A DNA stretch of 41,472 bases. Source: Nonomuraea fuscirosea (GTDB lineage Bacteria > Actinomycetota > Actinomycetes > Streptosporangiales > Streptosporangiaceae). A model generated the notes under the pieces. That model ran no database searches. It saw nothing but the letters and a program-made list of their open reading frames with translations, and was not told the DNA's origin. This document shows positions 7,599 to 15,279 of this stretch, in pieces. The position numbers and the translations under genes are program-made. Positions within the stretch are counted from its first letter, which is position 1; the number at the start of each line of letters is the position of its first letter. Location: positions 1 through 41,472 of the forward strand of contig NZ_PVNG01000041.1 of NCBI RefSeq assembly GCF_003001935.1. Reading direction: 5' to 3'.

Positions 7599-9647
7599 GT
7601 GAGCGTATTCAATGACATATGTGACTATGTGGCCATCCCCCGGGTTCTCTCGCTGAAGCTCTCCCCCGACGGCTCCAGGTTGATCTCCACAGTCCAGTCA
7701 CTCAACCCCGACGGCAAGTCTTACGGCACCGCGCTCTGGGCGATTCCGGTCGACGGCCAGCCCTACCGGCTGACCCGCTCGGCCAAGGGCGAGTCGGCCG
7801 CGGTCTTCACGGCCGCGGGCGACGTGCTGTTCACCTCCGCCCGCTCCGACCCCACCGTCAAGGACTCCTCTGACGAGGTGCCCGCGCTCTGGTTGCTGCC
7901 CCGCGCGGGCGGTGAGGCCCGCCAGGTGGCCACCCGCCCCGGCGGCATCGGCGCGGTACGAACGGCCGCCGACGTCGTGGTGTTCTCCGCCGACGTGCTC
8001 GACGGCGAGGAGGCGGCCGAGGAGGCCAGGCGCAAGGCCCGCAAGGACGCCGGGATCAGCGCCATCCTGCACGAGGGCTACCCAATCCGCTTCTGGGACC
8101 ACGACCTCGGCCCGGGCCGCACCAGGCTGTTCACCGCCAGGCTCGGCGGCGAGCGCCTGGAGGACGTGCGCGACCTGACCCCCGACGCGGGCGACGCGCT
8201 GCGCGAGGGCGGGTTCGAGCTGACGCCCGACGGCACCACCGTGATCTCCACCTGGCGCAACTATTTGCCGAAGGGCGATTGGCGCACCGACCTGGTGGCC
8301 ATCGACGTGGCCACCGGGGAGCGGCGCGTGCTGCTCAGCGACGACGCGCACGACTTCACCGGCCCGCTGGCCGTCTCCCCTGACGGCACTAGGGTCGCCT
8401 GCTCCCGCGACCGGCTCACCGGTTTGAACGTCTCGGCCCGCAGCGAGCTGTGGATCGCCGACCTCGCCACCGGGCAGGGCCGCGGCTACGCTCCCGGCCT
8501 GTTCCCCTCGGACGTCGAGTGGTCGCCGGACTCCTCGGCCGTCTACCTCGCCACCGACTTCCGGGGCCGCCGCCCGGTCTTCCGTGTGCCGCTTGACGAG
8601 CGCAGGAGCTCGCGACGAGAGAACGAGGGACGAGCCAAAGAGGAGCGAAGCGGAGGCGGCCATGAGCACGGTGAAGCGGCCAGGCTCACCCTGGACGACT
8701 GCGCCTACCTCGGCCTCAACCCATCCCCCGACGGTCGGTTCGTCTATGCCCTGCGCAGCGCCGTCAACCTCGCGCCCGCCCCGGCCAGGATCGACGCCGC
8801 CACCGGCGAGATCATCGACCTGCCCACGCCCGCGCCGCCCCCCGAGGTGCCCGGCACGCTGACCGAGATCTCCGCCACAGCCGACGACGGCGCCACCATT
8901 CGCGGCTGGCTCGCGCTGCCCGAGGGCGCCTCCGCCGCCGACCCCGCGCCGTTCCTGCTGTTCATCCACGGTGGCCCGGTCGCCTCCTGGAACGACTGGC
9001 AGTGGCGCAGGCAGTGGTGGATCATGGTCGAGCACGGGTACGCCGTGCTCCTGCCCGACCCGTGCCTGTCCACCGGCTACGGCCAGGAGATGATCGACCG
9101 CGGCTGGGGCAACTGGGGCCCGCGCACCCAGGCCGATCTCGACGCGATCGTGGACGTGGCCCTGGCCAGGGACGACATCGACAGCGAGCGCGTCGCCGCG
9201 GTAGGCGGCTCGTTCGGCGGCTACATGGCCAACTGGCTCGCCGGCCACAGCGACCGCTACCGGGCCATCGTCACCCACGCCTCGCTGTGGAACCTCGACC
9301 AGTTCGCCGGCACGACCGACGCCTCCATGTACTGGCAGCGCGTGTTCGGCGAGCCCGGCTCCGAGCGCTATCAGCTCCTGTCGCCGCACCACTCCCTCGC
9401 TGACATCAAAACCCCGGTGCTCGTCATCCACGGTGACAAGGACTACCGGGTGCCGATCGGCGAAGCGCTGCGCCTGTGGTGGGACCTGCGTCGTACCGAG
9501 GTCGACTCGAAGTTCCTGTACTTCCCCGACGAGAACCACTGGATCCTCAAGCCTGGCAACATCGTCGCCTGGTACGAGACCGTGCTGGCCTTCCTCGCCC
9601 AGCACGTGCTCGGCCAGGAGTGGAAGCGCCCGGACTCGGTGGCCTGA
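7599..9647 (+). CDS. S9-family serine peptidase (prolyl oligopeptidase/acylaminoacyl peptidase type)
   Basis: A cytoplasmic peptidase of 682 residues from the GTG at 7599 (VSVFNDICDYVAIPRVLSLKLSP), chosen because it gives the normal family start; earlier in-frame starts add an atypical leader. Residues 1-410 form a beta-propeller with repeated SPDG blades; the alpha/beta-hydrolase domain follows. The catalytic triad is visible: Ser538 in GGSFGGY, Asp615 in GDKDYRVP and His647 in DENHW. An odd Arg/Glu-rich insert of about 25 residues sits at about 333-357 between propeller blades. The gene stands alone between transposon debris and the metallo-hydrolase gene. Small-peptide or acylated-peptide turnover is the likely role. 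Confidence 0.93.
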   Translation: MSVFNDICDYVAIPRVLSLKLSPDGSRLISTVQSLNPDGKSYGTALWAIPVDGQPYRLTRSAKGESAAVFTAAGDVLFTSARSDPTVKDSSDEVPALWLLPRAGGEARQVATRPGGIGAVRTAADVVVFSADVLDGEEAAEEARRKARKDAGISAILHEGYPIRFWDHDLGPGRTRLFTARLGGERLEDVRDLTPDAGDALREGGFELTPDGTTVISTWRNYLPKGDWRTDLVAIDVATGERRVLLSDDAHDFTGPLAVSPDGTRVACSRDRLTGLNVSARSELWIADLATGQGRGYAPGLFPSDVEWSPDSSAVYLATDFRGRRPVFRVPLDERRSSRRENEGRAKEERSGGGHEHGEAARLTLDDCAYLGLNPSPDGRFVYALRSAVNLAPAPARIDAATGEIIDLPTPAPPPEVPGTLTEISATADDGATIRGWLALPEGASAADPAPFLLFIHGGPVASWNDWQWRRQWWIMVEHGYAVLLPDPCLSTGYGQEMIDRGWGNWGPRTQADLDAIVDVALARDDIDSERVAAVGGSFGGYMANWLAGHSDRYRAIVTHASLWNLDQFAGTTDASMYWQRVFGEPGSERYQLLSPHHSLADIKTPVLVIHGDKDYRVPIGEALRLWWDLRRTEVDSKFLYFPDENHWILKPGNIVAWYETVLAFLAQHVLGQEWKRPDSVA

Positions 9648-9953
9648 TGACGAACTTCTTGAGGCGCACCGAGGACATCGCCCGCGAGGCGAGGCGAGGC
9701 GGGGATCGGGAGAGTGAGGAGCTGCCCTGCCGTAGACGAGCCCGTAGGCGGTCTGTGCCGCCGAGGACGCGTACGTCCGGCGGAGGGTGCGGGTGGCGAG
9801 GCCGTGCGGCGCGTGGATGAGCATCATCGATTCGTACGAGTGGACCGGAACGCCGCCGTCCAAGTACGGGTCATGAGGTCTTTAGGCCCTCAAGGGGGCA
9901 GTGAGGCCACAGAGACCTTAGCGGTCCCAAGGCATACCTTTACTGGTTTGCTG
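9648..9953. other. Intergenic region
   Basis: No supportable gene. A 57-codon frame starting at 9647 overlaps the peptidase stop but quickly becomes Arg/Gly-rich and looks random. A run of GCGAG units lies near 9686. Confidence 0.4.
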
Positions 9954-9959
9954 TAGGCT
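9954..9959 (+). promoter_or_regulatory. Possible -10 element for a leaderless transcript
   Basis: TAGGCT ends 6 bases before the ATG of the metallo-hydrolase gene, which would place transcription start at the start codon. No ribosome site is seen, consistent with leaderless translation. The -35 region is weak. Confidence 0.35.
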
Positions 9960-9965
9960 CGGCCG

Positions 9966-10691
9966 ATGCGTCAAGCTCTACGGCAGTTGGCAGGCCGCGT
10001 CTGGTGGTATCCACACGACGAGGATCCCGACAATATCCAGGGCGGCGTCGCGGTCATCTCCGATCCCGCGGGCAGCGTCGTGGTCGACGCCGGCAACAGC
10101 CCGTCCACCGCGCGCCGGATCCAGGCGGCCATCGAGGCCGCCGGGCTCCCCGCCGCCAGGCGCCTGATCTACACCCACCACCACTGGGACCACGTCTGGG
10201 GCGCGTGCGCCTGGCCGGAGGTCGAGATCATCGGCCACCGCGCCGGCGCGCGCATCCTGGAAGTCGAGGCCCAGCGGTCCTGGAGTCACCACTACCTGCG
10301 CGCCGAGGTCGAGGCCAACCCCAGGCTCGGACCCAGCTTCCGGGGACGCGCGTGGGCGATGCCCTCCTGGGAGGGCTTCACGGTGGTGCCGCCGCACACC
10401 GAGTTCGACGACGACCTCACCCTGCCAGGTGGCGTCGAAGTGCGGCACGTCGGCGGGCAGCACGCGGAGGACTCGACCGTCGTGGCCGTCCCGGACGCCG
10501 GCGTGCTGCTACTGGGCGACTGCTTCTACTCACCTCCGCTCCACCTGCGCCAGGCGGGCGACGGCTACGCCGCCGACCTGGTCGACCGGCTGATGTCGGA
10601 GTATCCGGAGGGGCGCTACGACTGGTTCGTCGACAGCCACAGCCCGCCACGGTCCCGGCAGTCCCTGCGGGACCTGATCGTTTCCGGCTGA
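9966..10691 (+). CDS. Metallo-beta-lactamase-fold hydrolase
   Basis: A 241-residue MBL-fold enzyme with a full set of metal ligands: H71-x-H73-x-D75-H76 in THHHWDH, His166 in GQHAEDS, Asp185 in LLGDCFY and His225 in VDSHS. These support a binuclear centre and hydrolysis of an ester, amide or thioester bond; the substrate cannot be inferred. No signal peptide, so it is cytoplasmic. It is intact, unlike its inverted copy 5 kb to the left. The two copies bracket the S9 peptidase and transposon remnants. Confidence 0.9.
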   Translation: MRQALRQLAGRVWWYPHDEDPDNIQGGVAVISDPAGSVVVDAGNSPSTARRIQAAIEAAGLPAARRLIYTHHHWDHVWGACAWPEVEIIGHRAGARILEVEAQRSWSHHYLRAEVEANPRLGPSFRGRAWAMPSWEGFTVVPPHTEFDDDLTLPGGVEVRHVGGQHAEDSTVVAVPDAGVLLLGDCFYSPPLHLRQAGDGYAADLVDRLMSEYPEGRYDWFVDSHSPPRSRQSLRDLIVSG

Positions 10692-10934
10692 GACAACCGG
10701 CCGAAGCCATCGGCCAGGTCGTGGACGCGGCCGCGCTCGGCGTGCGTCGAAGGAACCACGCCTACAACTGCCAAGCCGAACCGTTTAACCGACCGCACCA
10801 AGATCCCAAACAATCGTGGTCAAGCAAGCCGGTACGCCTTTGGCCGTAAAGTACCCGATGGCACCGGGCCCTACATGCGGGAATGCCGCAGGTGGCGGCT
10901 GGTGGCGCCAACATTACCGACAGGCCGACTCCGC

Positions 10935-10962
10935 TTGGTGTGTCAGAGCTGTCCGGTACATA
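10935..10962 (+). promoter_or_regulatory. Candidate promoter of the 10970 gene
   Basis: TTGGTG, a 16-bp spacer and TACATA are followed by 7 bases and the ATG. The gene has no ribosome site, so a leaderless transcript is plausible. Confidence 0.35.
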
Positions 10963-10969
10963 TCTCCGC

Positions 10970-11629
10970 ATGAAGAATGTGCACGAGGTAGCCGCCGCCC
11001 TCCCTCCCCCCGTCGAGATCCTGCGCGACCACTGCCGCGCTCTTGCCAAGGTGGATGCCATACGTATCCCGGAATGGGAGTACCGCGAGTACTCTTTCGA
11101 CTCCCACTGGACGCCTGGGGAGGAGATGGCCTCGGGGCGCAGCGGTGCGGGCGACGACTATTCCATCGTGTTCTGCCCCGCTGGCGTTTATATCCGCGGT
11201 TTTGACCACGAGTCGCCTGTTTCGCCGTTCGCCAGCGATGACCTTCGCCCCTGGCCGGGCGTGGTCGACGACGTTCCCGAGGTGTTGAGACCGCAGGTCG
11301 ACGAAGTGGCGTTCACACTCGAGGACGTCCCGCTCATCACCTCCTGCCTGTGGCGTATTGCATCGGACGACTGTTGGCGCACTGGACCCGCCACCTACGA
11401 GAGAGACGGCTCGGACCATATGTTCGAGCTCCTCATCGATCGTTCACCGGCAGCTTACGTGGCATGGGCGGTCACTGACGAGGAGGAGCCGCCCGTGCCG
11501 CTGGAACCGGTCGCGCACATCTTCGCGCTCCGGCCGCTAACAGAAGAGGTGGTCAGAGCGCTTAACCCGGAGACAGGCCTGCGCAACGTCCGTGCTGACC
11601 TGCAAGTGATCGGCTATCCGCTCGAGTAA
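10970..11629 (+). CDS. Conserved-looking hypothetical protein, 219 residues
   Basis: The ATG at 10970 is chosen because it gives a normal acidic start (MKNVHEVAAALPPPVEILRD) and lies directly after a promoter-like sequence. The product is acidic, without signal peptide or membrane segment. Features include a Tyr/Trp-rich strand region (IPEWEYREYSFDSHW), a GDDYSIVFCPAGVYIRGF core and a Cys-containing segment SCLWRIASDDCW. Codon use is normal for the host, so I believe it is a real gene. I do not recognise the family. A small stand-alone immunity-type or metabolic accessory protein would both fit. Confidence 0.7.
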   Translation: MKNVHEVAAALPPPVEILRDHCRALAKVDAIRIPEWEYREYSFDSHWTPGEEMASGRSGAGDDYSIVFCPAGVYIRGFDHESPVSPFASDDLRPWPGVVDDVPEVLRPQVDEVAFTLEDVPLITSCLWRIASDDCWRTGPATYERDGSDHMFELLIDRSPAAYVAWAVTDEEEPPVPLEPVAHIFALRPLTEEVVRALNPETGLRNVRADLQVIGYPLE

Positions 11630-11752
11630 CACGAGTGCGGTTTGTTCCGTGGGGGCACACCACGCATGGGGAAGATACAGCCCTGGGATCATCTCCGACA
11701 GTCGCCGTGCCATGTACGTGCAATGATCATGGCCTGCATGGTGGTGAGACGC

Positions 11753-11773
11753 GCTTGCGCCATTGGCGCAAGC
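11753..11773. terminator. 9-bp perfect hairpin without T-tract
   Basis: GCTTGCGCC and GGCGCAAGC are separated by ATT. The stem lies 124 bases after the stop of the 10970 gene and before the tRNA-like segment. It may end the upstream transcript, though no T-run follows. Confidence 0.45.
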
Positions 11774-11791
11774 CATTTCCCGGTCCGATCG

Positions 11792-11849
11792 GCGACGAGC
11801 TGTGAAACCGTCGGCTCAGCCTACGCAAGTTCGAACCTTGCACCTGCCA
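11792..11849 (+). other. tRNA 3'-half-like segment, possible attachment-site remnant
   Basis: A CGACG/CGTCG stem enclosing CTGTGAAA resembles an anticodon arm. It is followed by a long variable-arm-like stretch (GGCTCAGCC), a perfect T-arm (GCAAG, TTCGAAC, CTTGC at 11825-11841) and an acceptor-like ACCTGCCA. The long variable arm suggests a class II tRNA (Tyr, Leu or Ser). No matching 5' acceptor strand (GGCAGGT) or D-arm is found upstream, so this is not a complete tRNA. Integrative elements of actinomycetes often leave exactly such 3' halves. Confidence 0.5.
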
Positions 11850-11939
11850 CACCAGCGAGAAGAGGTCCGTCACCAGCGGAAACGCGGTGACGGGCCTCAC
11901 GCGAGAACCGAACTACACCACTCCGTGGGACCGTGACCT

Positions 11940-13379
11940 TCACCGATCCGCGGTTGCGGGAAAGACGTGCACGACCTCCGCCCCCAGCAGGTCGGCCACC
12001 GCCCGCAGGTCGGCGAGGCGGTGGCCCGTGCCCAGGGCCCAGTGGTGGGAGATGCCGCTGGCGCTCCACGCGTCCGTCCACTCGCCGGGGTCGCAGCCGA
12101 AGTCCACCCGGGACGTGGTGTTGCCGATCTGGAGCAGGGGCCCTTCGACGACCTCGCCCTCGGACACGACGAACCCGTAGCTCCCGTCCCTGGCCTGCCG
12201 CAGCCCGAACGCGGTCACCGGCCCGCGCGTGACGTCGAACTCGACCGACACGCCCCACCCGCGTTTGCCGTGGTAGACGCCGAGCCCGCGCAGGAGCGGG
12301 CGGCGGGAGCTGATGGCCAGGTGGGCGGGGCCGTCGTGGCCCATCTCCACGTGGCCGCGGGCGAAGTCGAGCGCCTGGAACTCGGTGAAGGAGCCGCCGC
12401 CGCCCAGCCGGTCCATGATGAGCATGGCCAGGGACGTACGCAGCTCGTACTCGCCGGCGGCCGGCACCCCGCGCGCCGTGAGGAGGGACGCGCCGAGGAT
12501 CATGCCCGCCCCGAGCCGCTCGTGGATCTCGCCGTCCAGGCCGCGGTGGTAGTAGGCCAGGCTGTCCAGGGCGAAGTCCTCGACCAGGCGGTCCAGGCCG
12601 ACCGACACGCGGGCCGCCCAGGCCAGGTCGTCCTCGTTCACCGAGTCGGCCAGCTCGAACACCTCGCGCGCCAGGCCCACCCGGTCGGCGGTCTCGGTGT
12701 CGGTGACCTTCTCCGCGCGCACCCGCAGGTCGTCGAACTCCAGCACCTCCACGTGGCCGCCGAAGTTCGCGCTGACCAGCGTCAGGTCGGTGGCCACGTC
12801 CAGCATGCCCGGATACAGGTGACCCATGAGCCCGTGCCGCCCGTGCCGCAGCGCGGCCCGTACGCCCGCTGCTCTGACCCAGCGCCCGATCCGCTGCCAC
12901 GCGCGCTCGTCCTCCAGATGGCCGGAGACCGACCGGAACGGGATGCCGCAGCGGGTGAAGGCGTTGGCCATCTCCGGCAGGGGGCAGGCCCCGCAGTAGG
13001 CCAGCCACTGGCCGGTGTCGAAGGTGGCGTGCTCCATCGACTCCGTCGGCTGCAGGTTGATCAGCAGCACGGGCGCGCCGCTGCGCTGCGCGATCGGCAC
13101 GAGCATGGTGGCCGTCATGTACGTCGTCAGGAAGCCGACGATCAGGTCGCAGCCGGCCGCGCGCAGCTTCTCCGCCGCCGCGGCACCCTCCTCGGCGTCG
13201 GAGATGAAACCGGCGTCCACCACCTCCGCGTCGAACTCCCGCATGCGCTCGGAGACGCGCGCGGCCGAGCGCTGGAGCTGGGGGAGGAGGTCGGGGAACT
13301 GCGGCCAGTAGGCCCCGAGGCCGCCCGCGACCAGGCCCACCTTGACGCGGCGCGGGGTGATGCGGGGGAAGTCGTTCAC
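11940..13379 (-). CDS. L-fucose/L-arabinose isomerase-family sugar isomerase
   Basis: A 479-residue protein starting at GTG 13379 with a strong GAGGAG site 8 bases before it. It has the fold order of arabinose/fucose isomerases: an N-terminal Rossmann-like domain (VGLVAGGLGAYWPQFPDL), the middle domain with LLINLQPTESMEHATFDTGQWLAYCG and a C-terminal domain (EMGHDGPAHLAI, FDVTRGPVTAFG). It probably interconverts an aldose and a ketose in the cytoplasm. The true substrate is not clear because this branch differs from classical AraA. The stop of another gene fragment lies 20 bases upstream on the same strand, so it was once the second gene of an operon. Confidence 0.88.
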   Translation of the reverse strand: MNDFPRITPRRVKVGLVAGGLGAYWPQFPDLLPQLQRSAARVSERMREFDAEVVDAGFISDAEEGAAAAEKLRAAGCDLIVGFLTTYMTATMLVPIAQRSGAPVLLINLQPTESMEHATFDTGQWLAYCGACPLPEMANAFTRCGIPFRSVSGHLEDERAWQRIGRWVRAAGVRAALRHGRHGLMGHLYPGMLDVATDLTLVSANFGGHVEVLEFDDLRVRAEKVTDTETADRVGLAREVFELADSVNEDDLAWAARVSVGLDRLVEDFALDSLAYYHRGLDGEIHERLGAGMILGASLLTARGVPAAGEYELRTSLAMLIMDRLGGGGSFTEFQALDFARGHVEMGHDGPAHLAISSRRPLLRGLGVYHGKRGWGVSVEFDVTRGPVTAFGLRQARDGSYGFVVSEGEVVEGPLLQIGNTTSRVDFGCDPGEWTDAWSASGISHHWALGTGHRLADLRAVADLLGAEVVHVFPATADR

Positions 13380-13398
13380 GGGTTTCTCCTCATGAGTG

Positions 13399-13520
13399 TC
13401 AGCGCACTTCGACCTCGATGACGCGCGTGTGGTCGTTCGCGCCGTTCGAGGCCAGCGCGACGATGCGGACGGCGTCCGCGGTGAAGGGGCGAAGTCCGAG
13501 CGGGCCGCTCGGCAGCTCCG
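13399..13520 (-). pseudogene. 3' end of a lost upstream gene (discoidin/galactose-binding-like tail)
   Basis: About 40 codons in good host codon use end at a TGA at 13399-13401. The peptide (FTADAVRIVALASNGANDH, then TRVIEVEVR) looks like the last strands of a carbohydrate-binding jelly-roll domain found at the C-terminus of many glycoside hydrolases. Nothing coherent continues beyond 13520, so the rest of the gene was removed. Together with the isomerase it hints at a former sugar-utilisation operon. Confidence 0.5.
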
Positions 13521-14126
13521 GTGATTTGTGCCGGGGACCCGGACTACGCGGACGGGCGCGCTAGCGCCTGCAGCGCCCGCCGGTTACCCGCTCCACTCGC
13601 CCCAGACCTTCAGCCCTGCATGCCACCGCCATCCGGTCCCCGCCGCACAACACCATCTCGGTGTCACCCTCTATCGCGCCAGGATTTCGCCATTTCGATA
13701 TGGCCACTCATTGTGAGCGGTTTCCTGTCACCACGCAGTTATGAGATGTCCGATGAAAACGGCACTGACGCCTAGATCATCCATCCTTACGTTCAGACGG
13801 CACATACCTTGCGCCCCATCCCTCGATTTCAAATACACACCGTGGGCCCGAGCTCAGCGAGGGCGAAAAGCGCCAAGTTCCTGGTAATGCTGCCAAAGGT
13901 AACTCGGAGCAAGGCCGGGCATCGGATACGAAGCGTTGACACCGTAGAGACCGCATGCTTTCCGCTGCTCGCAACACAGCCATGGGTCAAATGAAGAGAT
14001 CCGCCGCCGTCGCCCTGGCGGCAGAACTTACGGTGGGCGGCGGATGTGACCTCGGCTGGTCCGCCGTCGCCGCGCATCCGGCGACCCCTTGCATTAGTGG
14101 GCGTTTCATCCTGCCTGGTCCCGGAT
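13521..14126. other. Gene-free, lower-GC stretch
   Basis: No frame looks coding. Base composition is noticeably less GC-rich than the flanking genes, especially 13680-13960. No repeats or hairpins stand out. Confidence 0.45.
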
Positions 14127-14560
14127 TCAGGTGCCGCGCCATGTGGGCGTGTTTTCGCCGGTGAGTCGGCGGGCCATGGGGTCGATCATGGCTTCGGAGC
14201 GGTCGGGGCGGGTTTCGTAGTCGCGGGTCAGGCGGCGGCGCAGCATGAGCCAGCCGAGGTGCGCTCGGCCACCCTGCGGCGCGGTAGCGGGGTAAAGCCT
14301 CTGGTGGCGGGATCGCGGCTGACGACTTCGAGGTCGATTCCGAGGGCGGCGGCGCCCTCGATGACCGTGGTGCGGTAGGCGCTGTCGGCCCAGGCCTTGG
14401 TGATCGTGGGCTGGTCAGCGGCGACCTGGGTGAGCAGGGGCAGTCCGGCGGCGCTGTCGGAGATGCCGGCGGCGGTGACCCAGCACCGCCAGGAGCAGGC
14501 CGAGGGTGTCGGTGATGATGCTGCGTTTGCGGTCGGCGATCTTCTTGCCGGACCCCCGTC
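14127..14560 (-). pseudogene. IS5-type transposase remnant, multiple frameshifts
   Basis: The C-terminal half of an IS4/IS5-type transposase can be read in three frames: RKRSIITDTLGLLLAV, then ADSAYRTTVIEG through ATRGFTPLPRRRVAERT, then GWLMLRRRLTRDYETRPDR and a tail ending MARRLTGENTPTWRGT. Shifts lie near 14485 and 14258. The Asp of WADSAY and the Glu of VAERT belong to the DDE active site. The first half and the terminal repeats are missing. Confidence 0.75.
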
Positions 14561-14753
14561 GTAGCGGATGTCTGAGGGAATGAGCCGGACGAGACGCCCT
14601 GGCCACCGACACCTCACGGCCGTCCCGGTGGCGTCGCCGAAGTCGCATGCGCACGAATGACGCGTGAGGCTGGAGCGGGATCGCCTGGCTGGCGTGGGAT
14701 AGCCCACCGCGGCGCGCTGGAGAGGCTTCCCGCCTGCCAGCAAGAGGCGGCTG

Positions 14754-15156
14754 TTACTGGTAGGCGGTTGCCTGGAGGGTGTACAGGTCGCTGTACAAGC
14801 CGCCGCAGGCGATCAGCGTTTCGTGCGTCCCCTGTTCGGTGATCTTGCCGTGGTCCAAGACGTAGATGCGGTCGGCGTAGCGGACGCTGGCCAGCCGGTG
14901 GGTGATCAGGACGACGGTGCGGCCGTCGGCATGCGCGCGCAGGCCCTCACGGCATGCTCGGCGCGGGCGTCGAGGGCGGCGGTGGGCTCGTCGCCAATAA
15001 GCAGGTCAGCGTCGCGGTGGAAGCCCCGGGCCACAGCGATGCGCTGCCCTTGGCCGCCGGACAGCTCGCAACCGTCCTTGAAGCGGCGATCCAGCAGGGT
15101 GCGGTAGCCGTGCGGGAGGCCGGCGATGACCTCGTCGGCTCCGGCGACGGCGGCAG
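14754..15156 (-). pseudogene. ABC transporter ATPase, C-terminal fragment with a frameshift
   Basis: About 134 codons from the end of a fused membrane-ATPase exporter remain. Visible are the signature CELSGGQGQRIAVARGF, Walker B LLIGDEPTAALD, and, after a one-base loss near 14956, the H-loop region VVLITHRLASVRYAD and the usual tail ITEQGTHETLIACGGLYSDLY. The Walker A motif and the membrane domain are absent. The fragment stops exactly at the inverted repeat at 15157. Confidence 0.8.
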
Positions 15157-15198
15157 CGGCGTACTGCCATGATCGTCATAGATCGTGGCAGTACGCCG
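15157..15198. repeat. 18-bp inverted repeat, 6-base loop
   Basis: CGGCGTACTGCCATGATC pairs with GATCGTGGCAGTACGCCG (17 of 18, the exception being a G-T pair in RNA). It lies 80 bases after the stop of the secreted glycosidase and directly at the edge of the ABC fragment. It could terminate the glycosidase transcript or mark an element boundary. No T-run follows on the minus strand. Confidence 0.8.
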
Positions 15199-15279
15199 CC
15201 AGCTCAGCCGATCGCGTCTGGAGCAGACTGGCTCTGCCTACGCCCGAGAGCGGCCCAGAATACGGCGGATGTTACGCCG

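Noticed and set aside
9647..9820. 57-codon gene overlapping the peptidase stop (ATGA)
   Set aside because: The overlap is suggestive, but the sequence becomes Arg-rich and random after 18 residues and no ribosome site precedes it.
7698..9863. Very long open frame antisense to the S9 peptidase gene
   Set aside because: It is the usual GC-rich shadow frame: low-complexity Gly/Val/Arg product, while the opposite strand has all peptidase motifs.
11792..11849. Complete tRNA gene
   Set aside because: No 5' acceptor strand and no D-arm can be found, so only a 3' half is supported.
11967..13421. 484-codon plus-strand frame across the sugar isomerase
   Set aside because: His/Arg/Gly-rich shadow of a clearly conserved enzyme on the minus strand.
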